Source of the DNA: Chrysoperla carnea | Lineage: Eukaryota; Arthropoda; Insecta; Neuroptera; Chrysopidae | DNA length: 64,000 nucleotides | Direction of reading: 5' to 3' | Assembly: GCF_905475395.1 (NCBI RefSeq) | Contig: NC_058337.1 | Coordinates: 84,686,368 to 84,750,367, forward strand | Shown here: piece after piece, positions 1-12,375 of the stretch | How the letters are laid out: every line of letters begins with the position of its first letter | How positions within the stretch are numbered: position 1 is the first letter of the stretch | Made by a program: the position numbers and the translations under genes | Notes under the pieces: model-generated | Seen by the model: the letters and a program-made list of their open reading frames with translations, nothing else | Database searches by the model: none | Told to the model about the DNA's origin: nothing

Positions 1-1070
1 CATAACTCAACTATTGAGTTTTGGACAAAAGTAGATATATATAACGCTCTTTCGACTTAAAATTGACCAAAGAATACGCTCTTAAGCTAACTATATCGAG
101 TCAAGGGAAACTTTGAAAGGTCACCAATTTCTGGAGTGATTCAAATCTAAACTTGTTTTAAATCTGTTTTAATAGCATCTAAAAAAATTTTAAAACAGTT
201 TAAATTTTGCATTTTTATGTGAGGTTAAATAAAATTTCTAAATTAAACTAGTTTTTAAAGCTAATATTTGTACGAGAAACAGTAGGTTAGAATTCACAAT
301 CATATGTAAAAATTGTTTTAAAAAATAAATAAATAAAAGTCTATACAAATTCTTGCACGATTTTTAAATAATTTACCGGATTGTGACTCGAAATTTAAAA
401 ATAGGATTAGATAACAGCAACCAGATGTTGTTATTTGACAAAATATAGAAAAATTCTGAAATTATTTTCAAAAGTTATTCACTTATTCAACATTTATGAA
501 ACTCTCAAGTGACATCCATATACAAGTGTATTATTTTTGAAATTATTTGCTTTTCAATTTAATAGCGTAAAAATATACTATGCATCATCTTAATGTAGAG
601 GAGTGATTTTTGGGTGTAAATTAGTCCAAATATCAGGCTAAGAAGTTTTTGGCAAATGAATTTAACTCCGCAGTCACTTCCACAAAGATTTTAATTATTA
701 TATATTTACTGGATTTAAAAAAGACACTATAAAATCTTAAAACAATAAATTTCTGAAAAATTAGAAGTAAATTCCCCTCTAAGCATTCCGTTGCAAGTGA
801 AGATTTTATGCTTTTGTCAAAGGTGTAAAATTATGGAATCGATTTTTATCGCCCATAATCATAATCCACGTTTAATTTCACAAAACCTTTTAAAAACAGA
901 CAACCTTGGCTTGTTAATTTTTATTTTATCATTGTGGATATTGTTTTTAGTATTTATTTCACTTTGTAATTGTGTGTGATGATTAATACAAAGATAAGAT
1001 TAAATTTTAATTACTTATCCCGCATCAATAAACCTTAAGTGAAATAATATTTAAAAAATATATATTTAAA
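1..1070. other. Intergenic AT-rich DNA, nothing recognised
   Basis: No coding exon, RNA gene or clear repeat is visible. The one short open frame, near 791..979, has no recognisable product and no splice context. Confidence 0.5.
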
Positions 1071-1780
1071 ACAGATGAAAGCAAACAATTGACTGATTTA
1101 ATTGTTGAAATACCATGTATAGACAGTATTAATTACGCAATCGTTTGTTTTTTTTTATGTCATGTAAATAAAGAAAGATAACCATTCTTACACTACAAAG
1201 TAATAAGAGTATCGTTCCTCACACTTCCTCAATGGATATAGTAATAAACAAACAAACACATACATGGTATATGTAACGTATAAATTTAAAATACATACTA
1301 TACCTGTATATATATACTATGTAATATTTCTAACCTAATCTGCGCCCTAACGGGTAAACAGTTTTTGAGATATCGTGTTCACAGGCAGGCAGACAGACAA
1401 TCGAAAATGGGTTCTTTAGGTGATTTTATGAACACCTATACCAAAATTTTGTTCGTAGCATCAATATTTTTAAGCGGTACAAACTTTGCACTAAACTAAG
1501 TTTACCTAAATATATTTCAGATATAACAAAAGTTTAAATGTAAAAAATGTTCCTCGTAAAAAAAACAATTTTGCCTCAAACATTTTTTGAGGTCGCAAAT
1601 TATATAGTATGTATTATATGTGAATATCAGTAATGTGTGTGTGACATGTATGTTTGTCTGGCTATCTAAGAGTGGCTATCTGTTTACTTACATGATGTGA
1701 AAAAAAACGATTCCGTAAACAACACTGTCTATAAATGGATTTCAAAAGTTAACTCAGTCAATTGTTTGTTTTCGCTTGTT
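1071..1780. repeat. ACAAGTG-family repeat, self-inverted mosaic copy
   Basis: The first part (about 1071..1524) is a forward copy of a dispersed family. It opens with the family's hairpin head (CAATTGACTGA near 1087) and runs to the tail with GAACACCTATACCAAAATTT (about 1431). The middle of the element is missing: the sequence jumps from GGGTAAACAG to TTTTTGAGATATCGTG near 1362, dropping about 220 bp that complete copies contain. The second part (about 1525..1780) is the reverse complement of the 5' half, ending in CAATTGTTTGTTTTCGCTTG. The locus is therefore one forward copy joined tail-first to an inverted half copy. No open frame is shared among the copies, so the element looks non-autonomous. 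Confidence 0.8.
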
Positions 1781-2892
1781 AGATATTTGTTTTGTATATA
1801 ATATAAATAGATGATTTGGTAACCCTGAATCCAAGTAGGCAACGATTAGAACGTCTTGCGCTTTTGTTTTCTAGGCGCTTTCTTTCACTGATAATTTTTA
1901 AGAAATTTACTGAAAACGCATTCAAACCAAATTCTTTTTTTTACATTACTGGGGCCACCATCGTATTCTGAAATAATGGATTGTCCTCATTTCGATGACA
2001 AACTTGTAACTGGAGGTTTTTTATTGGTTGTCATCTTCTTTGTTGGCTAAATTGTTTCGTACAAATTCGTTAAAAAAGTTTCGATTGTTTATAAGCGATT
2101 AGGTAATTGGCTCTATCTATCTATATTGTTCTTTCGATATCGATTTTTTTCAGTCGATTTTCCAACGCATTTCCATACAGGCGTAAAAGTCTATATGACG
2201 AATCATCTAAAACCAAAATTTATGCGAATGAAAGTATTTGTTATTTCCACAGTAAAAACACTCAAAACGTTATCAAAAATGTAATTAGTCACAGTATTTT
2301 TAGAATAACAAATCAAAATACCAAAAAATTTACGTAAATATTTCATTATTTTTTAGAATTTTCATTTATTTATATTTTAAAATATTTATCGACAAATATA
2401 CAATAATGCTTTAATTGGAAAAATACTAAAAAAATATTAATAATAATAAATTCTTAATCACACAAAAAAATTAAATTCTTATGACTAAAATCATAACTTA
2501 CTATCGCCTTACAGCAGTAACGTAGCCAGAATATTTTCAATAATTTAGTTTAATATCTTTTACTAGTTTTCGAATTCATTGTATTTACAACAAATATCAC
2601 TGGAATATATATCTGAAATATTTCGCGAAAAGAATATTACAACGTTTATAGTCGAATTGGTAGGAATTGAGATTTATTCGAAAAGTAATTTTTCTGTTTA
2701 AGAAATGATTTTTACTGTCCTAAAGGATAATATTCGTTTCAGTATTACCTGTTGATGTTCTGCTGAAAAAAATACAGAATTCTTCGATAAGCGATAAATT
2801 TTCAAACTTCACAGAATTCTGATAAATTAACAATGTAGGAATCATAAAAGAAAAACATCAGATGCTAATATTTGTTAAAAATTTACACATGA
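1781..2892. other. Intergenic, nothing recognised
   Basis: AT-rich sequence between two copies of the ACAAGTG repeat family. The short open frame near 2107..2337 is low-complexity and has no homology I recognise. Confidence 0.5.
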
Positions 2893-3499
2893 ACAAGTGA
2901 AAACAAACAATTGACTGAGTTAATTGTTGAAATACCATGTATAGACAGTGTTGATGAAGCAATCGTTTGTTTTTTGACGTCACGTTAATAAAAAAAGATA
3001 TCCACTTTTAAATAGCTACACACACACTGATATTCCCATATTAATGCATACTATAAAATTTGCACCTAATAAGCGCCCTCGTGGGTAAACAGTGAAGTTT
3101 ACAAAAAAATTTTTCAAACAAAAGTTGTTTATTTTTTTATAAAGAACATTTTTTACATTTAAACTTTTGTTCTATCTCTAACGGTTTACAAGATGGGTCC
3201 TACGGACCCAAGACCCAATTGACCCATATTGCTCATTTACGAACTTGACCTCAGTTTTTAGGTCCTGAGTACGCTATAAAAATTTCATCTTGATATCTCT
3301 TTTCGTTTTTGAGTTATCGTGTCCACAGACGGACGGACGGACGGACGGTCGGACGGACGGACAACCGGAAATGGATTAATTAGGTGATTCTATGAACACC
3401 TATACCAAAATTTTGTTCGTAGCATGAATATTTTTAGGCGTTACAAACTTTGGACTAAACTTAATATACTATGTATATTTGATATATATGGTATAAAAA
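2893..3499 (+). repeat. ACAAGTG-family repeat, near full-length copy
   Basis: This about 607-bp copy is the best reference for the family in the window. The head ACAAGTGAAAACAAAC is followed by an internal hairpin, AACAATT...AATTGTT. The word ATACCATGTATA near the head is answered by ATATATGGTAT at the tail, so short subterminal inverted repeats frame the element. A GGAC microsatellite (about 3328..3361) sits in the last third, followed by a conserved block with GAACACCTATACCAAAATTT. The 3' end is GGTATAAAAA. Other copies are at 1071, 13332, 14369 and 56945. No coding capacity is evident. The class is undetermined: it could be a MITE or a SINE-like element. Confidence 0.8.
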
Positions 3500-6400
3500 T
3501 ACACAGAGGACCCAACAAGTTTTGTCCAACTTTTTGACTAATTACGTCAGTGTGAGTCAGGGAATTTTTTTATATTTTTTGCAATACTATTAAAATATAT
3601 TTTCGTATTATTGTGCAACTGTTTTGTAATATTTAAATGTTTTTAATTAGATAATTGTTTCTTAGTTAGTTCATAGATAATGGTGACACTCCTTTGAAAA
3701 AGGTCAATATTTTAAATATTACATTTTAGAATTTGTTTAAGTCTCTTAATTAATAATTTAATGATGTAACGTGTTTCATGACGTCAATTTTTAAAACTGT
3801 ATAATTAAAAGTAAGAATCAAGTTTTAAAAGGTATAATATTTATTTCATTACAAAATTGTTTATCAATATTTCTTCAAGATTGGTGAAATATTGGGAATG
3901 GACGAGCGGTTTCAGAATATTAAAACATTATTCGCGAAATAAATTTTTATGAATGATTTTAATTAAAAATTTTGGTGTCCAATTTTACTGTTGTAACAAA
4001 AAAATTACTCGGAAAACTTTCGATCCTTATTCATCCAGAGACATAACACGGCACGTAAAATGCCCAAAAAATCGAATTTGAAAATTTTCTTTGACTTTGA
4101 ATGTATAGGTTTATCCTCCTCTGGGCAAATCAGCGACTAAATCATTTTAACATAAAACGTTTGTCTTAAGGCGGCGCCATATCATCGAATACACAAAAAT
4201 TACCTAGACCCTAGACGAACAATTGGACTAAAAGAACGGTAAATTGAACTAAAAGAACGATTGGCTCTTGTACATTTCTTATGAAAAATTATGTCCAAAT
4301 GAATCTGCTTATTATATAATGTTTTTTGGTTCGAAATGATAATTATGTCAAGTCTTTTGTGTACAAACCTCAAACAATGTTTAAGAATATATTTAACTTC
4401 TTTTTTCCTTCAAATATTTTCAGCATCACCACTTTTCCAAAATGAGTGTGCACATTGGTTCACTTAAAAATGTTAAAAAAAGAAAAAAATATGGATATTT
4501 GATAATCTTTTTTCGTTATGATGCGTTTAATTATTTTGATCAAGACTGTATCTGTACATTGAAGTTATACAGTAAACTACAATAAACCTAAATACTTATT
4601 ATATTAGATCATACATTGATTAATATGCAAATCCGTTACGTTATGCACTTTTCTATAAAATAACAATAAAATAACGTTTTTTTTATATAACCACCATTAA
4701 TTTAAATATTTTTTTCTGTTTTAGGATCTGGCGAATTTATTATTAAAAGGTGTTCAATTTGTACATTATTGTGCGGATGGAATGTTAAACTGTAAATCAT
4801 TGACGTAAAAAAATCAATTCAAATGTATGTACTTAACAACAAGGCCGTAGCCAAAGGTTTATTTGAGAATTATTTTACATGGTTAATATAACCGATTTTT
4901 GCATAAACAAATCTTCATATACTATAAAAAATAAGGACAACCGATGTCCGGCGATTAAATTTAAACGATATTAAAGATTATTAGCATTGTTTTCAATTTG
5001 AATATTAAGTATAAAAACAAGTGTTTAAGTGTAAAACTTGCGTAAATCAAGCTTTTAAAAAATATTACAATTACTTCACAAACGACAACTCAACGATCAT
5101 ATGAGCTCTATGTGAATTAAAATATGCAAATTTGAATGTAGATGTTTGTATAGTTCGTTCAAAAATAGATAAGATACTGGGTCAAATGATTCAGCACATC
5201 ATTTAAGTATTAAGTAAAATTCTAAGGTGTAATAAAAGAAGAAAGAAAGTTTCTTAACACTTAATGAAATTTTTGGCTCCTTTTTTATTGACAATGAAAT
5301 CGTTTGAATCAATTTCTTCCATATAGAGATTTGATAAAAAACTCACAAACCAAGAATTTATATTGTTAAATACCCAAATGGTCTAACGCCGTCCAGGGCC
5401 TAACAATATAGTAAGGACACAATACTTCCTATGTAGAGCGCCCATGGCTGAATTTAAGGCGCTGTCTGGACGGGATCTTATCATCGGTCATTGTGATTGA
5501 AAACATGTTTTCAATCATACGTTCTTGCCACAAACTTTACATTAACGTGATAACAGTACAATAAATATTTTTTCTATTTAAGCCTAGTGTTTTACATTGA
5601 GCTAATAAGAACACACAGGGTAACTAATGATTTAAAAGCCAATAATGTATTCGAGCCCAAGAAAATAAGTGCAACTGACTATCCAGTAACCACTTGTTTT
5701 TTCCATGATGTAATTGTATTATTTTTTATCTTATTATTTTATGGTTTGTTAAAAATATACGTAATAGGGTATTTTTCATCAATTTAAGTACCGTGATCTA
5801 ACACTCTTGCATTTTATCTACGGCCTTGTTTAGTACTACGTAGAAAGAAACTAAATATATACATACCTATTTTTCATTAATATGTATGATTTAAGCCATT
5901 CAATTTTCATTTTTTAATATTAATAAAGACATTTAATTTTATTTTAAGTTTTTGTACAAAATAATATTGAGTACAAAATTTGATTTAAAGATGGTATATT
6001 TATGACTGACACCCGTAAACAATCAATATAATTGTTAACAATAATACAAATATATAATTATTATTATTAATTAATACAAATATATTTATATTCATTGAAT
6101 ACTGTTCTTATTAAATTCGAAGCAAGAACCAAAAGGTGCAATATTTATTATTTTTGCCAATAGAGCGTTAATTAGTCTTTATCGTTGTACGATACATAAA
6201 TAGTTATAAAATCGAAGTGGAAATTTAAATTGCATAAAATTTTCCGTCCAGTATTTTTGAATTTGACTCATATGGCTCAATTTTGTTTCTTGTAAAATCA
6301 TTCATTCATTTTTTTAAAATTTGCTTTAATTTTCAAGTTATTATACATATTTACATTTTTAATCATTATTCGAGTGTAAATAATCATTTGATAAATATGA

Positions 6401-7563
6401 AATATGAATGACAAATACACAGACTTTATATTAAATCTAGCCCAACAATACATGCTCTTCTGTCCATTGTAAGTGTGTTTGTATTTGATCCCAGCCGATA
6501 GTCATACTGAGTGCAAATATAGTATTGGCATCTCACGTATCTTAGAGTACCTCTGAGTTAATTTTTATTATAAACATGTAAAGATCCATCATGATTACTG
6601 CCTACACGGTAAACCTATTTTTAATAAAAGTCTATGGCTAAATGTTAAAAATTGAATAATTCTGTTTAAAATTATGTTGAGTATATATGGAAATAGAATC
6701 ACTATCATAAACTCTCTAGCATAAGTATGGAAATATACGTATAATAGAATTCATAATAAAAATTATTTTCATAGTCATAAATTTTATGAGCTGTGAATAA
6801 CTTGTTTATTGTAAAATGTAAATCAACGAAAATAAAAATCACCTTTGCCTTAATTGTAGTTTAACTTACTTACCATTTCATTATGTATAAACTTTGAAAG
6901 AAAATTAAGAACTATTTTTAAAATGTACGAAACATTTCTTGATAAAGTAATCGAAATCGTAAATACCTCAGATAAAAACTTTGTAAGCTATGTTGTTTAC
7001 GAGTTAAACTTATTGTTTTCGAATATTACGAAAGAAGTCGTATAGACTGCATTTGCTTCAGAAAATTGCTATATAAGAGACAGTATTAAATGAATTTTGG
7101 TGCAATTAGAAAAACCAAGCCATTAAATTATATTTTTCTTGTTAGACTTTATATTCTTGTTAATAATAGAGTTTTATATTAACGCAATTTTTAAAATTAT
7201 ATATATTTTATAATGTGAAAAATGTTGTATGATAATGAAATTTTCAATTAATTTTCTATGAAAAAATATAAATTGTTTTTGAATATTTAATCCCATAAAC
7301 TCAGATTCCTAATCTTCTGTTGTAAAATGTACCTTCCGGGAAAACGTACGTATAATGTAAAATAAATGTATTTCAAACTTGTTTAGAATAACTAAAGGCA
7401 TTTTGTAAACAATGGGGATAAAAATAGAGATATGCATAGTGTTAATTGCATTTTAATAACTTTTAAATTAATGAAATCATTAAAATGTATACAGACAATG
7501 GGTTCTCTCCTCATTGCGTCATGGCGCATATCAGTCTCCAGATTATAAAAATTATCTTATTTG
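3500..7563. other. Intergenic, AT-rich; one perfect 24-bp palindrome
   Basis: No gene can be supported in these 4 kb. A 22-bp unit with the core ACTAAAAGAACG occurs twice in tandem at about 4213..4258. A perfect palindrome lies at 5494..5517 around the core GAAAACATGTTTTC. The short open frame near 5587..5787 has no recognisable domain and is probably chance. Confidence 0.5.
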
Positions 7564-7773
7564 TATACAGAGTGTCCCACGACTCGATGGTCACATATAG
7601 TAATATCTGAACAAGTTTAAGTAGAAAATGCCTTTTGGGCTTCCATCCAAAACCCAATAGTCCAGGAGTTATGAACACTGTTAAATTTAACCAAAAAGAA
7701 AAAACATTGTTGAGTAAAGTAGTTTAATGTTTTATGAATTAGAAATGTCCATCGAGTCACGGCACCCTGTATA
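7564..7773. mobile_element. Small MITE with ~27-bp imperfect terminal inverted repeats
   Basis: The left end TATACAGAGTGTCCCACGAC and the right end, whose reverse complement begins TATACAGGGTGCCGTGACTC, both continue into TCGATGG. About 22 of 27 positions match over a 210-bp element. The interior is AT-rich and non-coding. Elements with a TATACAGGGTG-type terminus are common in insect genomes (recollection, not a search). No clean target duplication could be assigned. Confidence 0.7.
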
Positions 7774-8150
7774 TGTGACGACACTAGGTAGATATATTAT
7801 CAGACCCAACTTAATTGAAATTGTATCTAAGTACAAATAAGTTAGGTTTCATTCGATTCATTCGATTATGGAGTAAATGTTTTGTAAAAAATTGGAGTCA
7901 GTAACATTATATAAAATATGAAATAATATATGAATGTTCAAATGATATTGCTCATGATTTTACACCTGGATGTGGTAGACTTTTGAGTATTTATTATAAT
8001 TATTAAAATAAAGAGATGAGACTGATACATGGAAAATAAAACAATACCATAAGAAGCTATACGATTTTTAGAATATATTAAGGGAACAACATTATGTGCA
8101 GTCCGCCACTAAATTAGCAACGAGTTACATACACAATATGAGTAATTACG
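7774..8150. other. Intergenic, nothing recognised
   Basis: AT-rich spacer between two repeats with no supported feature. Confidence 0.4.
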
Positions 8151-8251
8151 ATTAGCTAATTCATACTGATGATGACTACTTGGTGGTCGAAATACGTATT
8201 TATATAACACAAAAAATTGATCTAGGGAATTGGGGCAAAAATCGAAATTTA
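8151..8251 (+). repeat. Single-arm copy of the 23.1-kb palindromic repeat
   Basis: This stretch reads ATTAGCTAATTCATACTGAT, then GATGATGACTACTTGGTGGT, then GGAATTGGGGCAAAAATCGA. The same words, in the same order, form the right arm of the perfect palindrome at 23104..23317. Here only one arm exists, so the unit can occur unpaired. Confidence 0.8.
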
Positions 8252-8727
8252 ACATTACGAGTACCAATGAATATTACTTATTCATAAAAAAATCTAACAC
8301 AGTTGCTTGAATTACACAGGAAAAGCATTATAGAATACATAGGTATATTCGATTTTTTTAGCTTTAGAAATTGTGGCGAAACTATGAAAAACATTTTTAT
8401 TGTATTTGTACTTCTATTTTTGACTGCTTAAATGGTATATTATTTTGAATTCCATGGACACTTAGGGTCATGTATGTATTGGAAAACAAATTGAGCGATG
8501 TTACAATAAATGTGTTTTCCTCTAGGGTAGCAAACATCGGATAGCAGTTACCAACAATCTGGGGCAGTAAAAATACTGAAGAACATTTTCTCAAATATAT
8601 ACACACTTGAGAGTAAAACATCTGAAAGTTTTTCTCAAATTAAAATACACTATATTAATTTGTTATCTCAGTTCCTTCCTGGAAAAAAGTTATAATAAAA
8701 ACTAGCTCATTTGCAGGTTTTTACTTA
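8252..8727. other. Intergenic DNA downstream of the CREG gene
   Basis: Non-coding sequence past the 3' end of the minus-strand CREG gene. A 74-codon minus-strand open frame at about 8397..8621 has no recognised domain and no splice connection to the gene, so it is left uncalled. Confidence 0.4.
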
Positions 8728-8733
8728 TTTATT
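8728..8733 (-). promoter_or_regulatory. Candidate polyadenylation signal of the CREG gene
   Basis: AATAAA on the minus strand begins 6 nt after the stop codon. This would make an unusually short 3' UTR, so a more distal signal may be the one used. Confidence 0.35.
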
Positions 8734-8738
8734 AATAT

Positions 8739-11700
8739 TTAAATTCTGTTCACCGAATAATGAATATTTGACCGTAATAATTTATTTTTATATTTATATA
8801 GTTGTTTAGGCGTTACAGCAAAGTAGTCGGCTGGTTTAACTATCAATGGTCCACCAAACATGTCTTGAACGGCAATGAATTCAAAATCAACTTTTGCGAT
8901 AAAGAATCCATGATCTAAAACAGTGAAAAAAATTATTAACAATTTTTAAAAAATATTTCTTTAATAATCTTGACAACATTACCTGCTGGCCATGAACTCA
9001 TTATGGGATGGCGTTGGAATAAAGTATCTTGGGCAAATTTATGTTCCTCAGTACCGTTTTTTACCTAAAAATAAAATAAAGTTAAGAAGCTGAAATCTTC
9101 CAATTCCTTCTATTTTGCCATTTATTATAGTTCTAGCAGTAAATTAAATTATCCTATTAATTAACAAGAAAGCGAGTTTAATTTAAGAAAATGAGAAAAA
9201 GAAAGAAGAACCAAACATTAAATAAAACTAAAACAAATGCTCCTTGTGATACTCTATGTATGTTTTACTATCTTTTTCGATTATTTCGGCTCCTGAATTA
9301 TTTTAAGAGGCTGAGTACACATTATCCATGCATTAATTTTTGATGACTTCGAGTTGAGACATATGACATACTATATAGTTTTTGTAATAAATAAATATCA
9401 CGATATTCGAAATAAATTTTATATCCGTTTGCCAACTTCAAAACACGGACTAAAATTTAATTAAATGAAACATTAAAAACTAGATATTATGTGGGAGTAT
9501 TGCCGTGTTTAGAAAGATAAGCTGAACATTGTTCTTTAAGGAGGTCATCTTATATACCCTTCCCCTTTGTATAAGCTTTCCTTGAAGGATGATACGCCAT
9601 TCCTATTTTTAGAGGATAAGCGCAACGTGTATTATGGTTACGCGATATATTCATTGTCGTACAAGAGTTTAGCACATATTGATACCCGTTAAACGCTTTC
9701 CTTCAAGTATATCATTCTATCACGTTTCCTTCTGTATGTAAGATAAGAGTGTTAGTATGTGTTTAGCTTATATTACAAACAAGAATCAAACAACTCAACG
9801 TTAGAAAATAGAATTCTCTGTTTGGTTTCACCCATACAATGCGTTTTGGCTTATTTAAGTATTTTTAAAATATTCTATAAAGTAGCATTCCAAACTACAC
9901 AAAACATTACTTACTTTAACGAAACGTCCACTCATCATTACGTGGCTACATCTAGGATCTTCTGGATCATATTTATTATCCGTACAATAGTTACCTTCTA
10001 TCAAACTCATCATTAAACTAACTCGATTATCTTTCTGTAAAGTAACATCGTTTTTAATTAATGAAAGAGCTTAAGAAAAGAATAGAAGTATTTATGATAT
10101 AGTCGCAGAAACGAAGCATTGAACTTCGAAAAATTTGAACAATAAGTCCGATTTGAATGCGCTTTTCGGCATTCGATTCGTTAGAATGTCAGGAAACTTT
10201 GGGCCTAAATTGATTTATAAGAATTTAAAAATATGCACTTTGCATAAATAATATATGCATTTTAAATTAACTGTAAATATAATACATTGACAATTCGGTT
10301 AATAGTGATGAAAAGACTCCAAACTTGTTACTCGGGGGTTTTTGGGGTCCCCAAACACGAATGCCCGATTCTGACACGATATTCGTGTTCAGCAACCCCC
10401 AAAACCATATCATTTTCATCACTATTAACCTAATTGTGAATTTAGTATATTTACGGTTAATTTAATAATACAATAATTATAATATTAAGAAGAAGAATAT
10501 GAGAAAAATACTTACTTCTACATCCATTCCTGTAAAATCGATTTCTGGCAGATACATGTAGGTAACACCAGTACCATTTTGTACAGGACCATCACTGATT
10601 GAAGTTATACTAACAAATGGATATCCGGCAATGCTTGGTATTGACGAAACTGTGGAAATTGATGTATAATCTAGAAAATTAGTAAATGTTTTTAAACTTT
10701 ATACCTATACTCATCCGAAATAAAATGATTTCAGTTTTTGGAAAATTAATTAACTTTGGAAAATGTAGGTATTGAAATATACAATAAATATTTGTTTAAA
10801 ATTTGGAGCATACATTCCCGGAATTGTTATTTCACAAAAATATTTCGAGCGATATCACAGATTATACAAAAAAATTTTTCTTAAAACTTTTCCGCTCTGT
10901 GTCTTGGGAACGAATCGTTAGTGGATAAATGGCCAAATGAACTTCATTTTAAAAAAATGACTGAAGAATAAGCTCTTAAATTTTGTACTTATATAAGAAA
11001 CATGTATACTTTTATCTCATCAAGAATGATACTGAACTATGAAACTAAATGAACAGTATTGGTGTAATTGAAAAACTTCAATATTCAAATTAAGGCCTGC
11101 AAAAAAACTATGGTGAACATTTGAATGATTTGTGAGCAATATAACTTCAATGTCTAATCTTCAAAATGAAGTGTAATTTACTTTGGTACTTTGAATATTG
11201 AACTTTTTTAAAAAGTATTACTCTTATTGAAAGACCTTACATTATACAAAACAACTTTTAAAATGGCAAACTATGCTTAGTAAAGTTAGGTCTATACGAT
11301 ATGATTTTCTAATGTAGTTGTAGAACATATTAGAGAGTGTGTTCTCAAGGCTTAATAAAAATTAATATTCTTATTACATTATTATGCAATGAAAAAACAT
11401 TTTCCATTCAAAAAAATTAATAAATTAGCATTAAAATTTATAAAACCTGAAATGCAATATAAAACTAAACGTGTGTCAAGTATGCAAAAATGCAAAAACT
11501 AATGAGTTGGTTCGTTTATATATTAAAACTGGAGCAGGAAGGATAAGCTGTCCCACCCCCTAAAAACTTGAAAAAAGTAATCAAGTGCCAGTAATTTATT
11601 GACCGATTCATGATTTTCACTCAAAAAATAGTATTTTAAAGACTGGGATTCCGCATCATTTTTCGCCTTCACGAATCCTTCGAACTTGAATTTTGGGTAT

Positions 11701-12375
11701 ACATTTTGAATTTTTATACGCTACATTTAATAATTATAAATTTTGTTTGTCCATCATTGAGCCCACCCCCCTAGCCAACTTTCTGCCGACGCCCTTGTAG
11801 TCTGGCCGTATCCAAAGAGACCGTAAACACTAGCCAAAGTTGTAGAATACACTTGGTATTCTACATTCTTGGTATGGCGACACTATCACAAAACTTCAAG
11901 TCATTTCTACAAGTATGCCGACTCTGAATATATCGAATTACGTAATTCTTGAAAGGAAAATGATGATAACAACGCTGATCGCCCAGGAGTAATCACAGGA
12001 CGATTATTCGAAGAAGCAAATCATTTTCAAACTTGACTTACTTTTTGGGCTGGTCTAAAAAGCCGTCATACCACTGTAAAATTAAGGATTTGCAGAGATA
12101 TGATGCTGTTCGAAAATAATTAGTTAAATCTTGTTTTCATTAATATTTAAGAGTTTAATCAAGAACTTAATCAGAAAGTAGTAAGTTGTCCGAAAAGTAC
12201 ATGATCTTATTTCAGAGAAATATATTTTATGAATAGTAAAAATTATAGGAATACCTGAATTGTGAACAATATATCTTGCTGTTAAGGCTCCATCCTTTCT
12301 TGGCGGTATATCTTTAAAACACAAAGACACCACTATTTGGCTAACAAAAATTACAACAATTGAACAAAGATTCAT
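8739..12375 (-). CDS. CREG: CREG-family secreted glycoprotein (cellular repressor of E1A-stimulated genes homologue), 5 exons
   Basis: CREG proteins are secreted or lysosomal glycoproteins with a flavin-reductase-like split-barrel fold, linked in animals to growth and differentiation control and lysosomal function. The minus-strand exons are 12375..12255, 10670..10516, 10034..9915, 9064..8983 and 8914..8739. All introns are GT-AG and the frame stays open through every junction, giving 217 aa, close to family size. Residues 1-19 form a hydrophobic signal peptide (MNLCSIVVIFVSQIVVSL). The barrel covers roughly residues 30-200. It includes ARYIVHNSDYTSISTVSS (33-50), matching the CREG ARFVTHVSDW region; SGRFVKVKNGTEEHKF; and FGGPLIVKPADYFAV near the C-terminus, matching FGGPKIVTPEEYY. 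Two N-glycosylation sequons (N72-G-T, N135-G-T) fit secretion. The ATG at 12375 was chosen over an upstream in-frame ATG (12459) because it places the signal peptide at the N-terminus and has a good CACAATG context. The last ~20 residues extend basic and lysine-rich beyond the usual end. Confidence 0.9.
10262..10465. mobile_element. MITE with ~54-bp terminal inverted repeats in CREG intron 2
   Basis: The left arm begins TTAAATTAACTGTAAATATA and includes GGTTAATAGTGATGAAAA. The right arm, reverse-complemented, begins TTAAATTAACCGTAAATATA and includes the same GGTTAATAGTGATGAAAA. The arms match with only a few substitutions over about 54 bp. The centre carries a G-rich GGGGGTTTTTGGGGTCCCC segment. 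The insertion lies between CREG exons 2 and 3, well away from the splice sites. The central words resemble the subunits of the fold-back element at 43.4..45.0 kb (CGGGGGGTTTTTGGGG), so the two may be related. Confidence 0.8.

Noticed and set aside
3328..3361. CRISPR-like short spaced repeats (GGAC tract) in the window
   Set aside because: These are simple-sequence microsatellite repeats inside a eukaryotic dispersed element with no spacers or cas genes.
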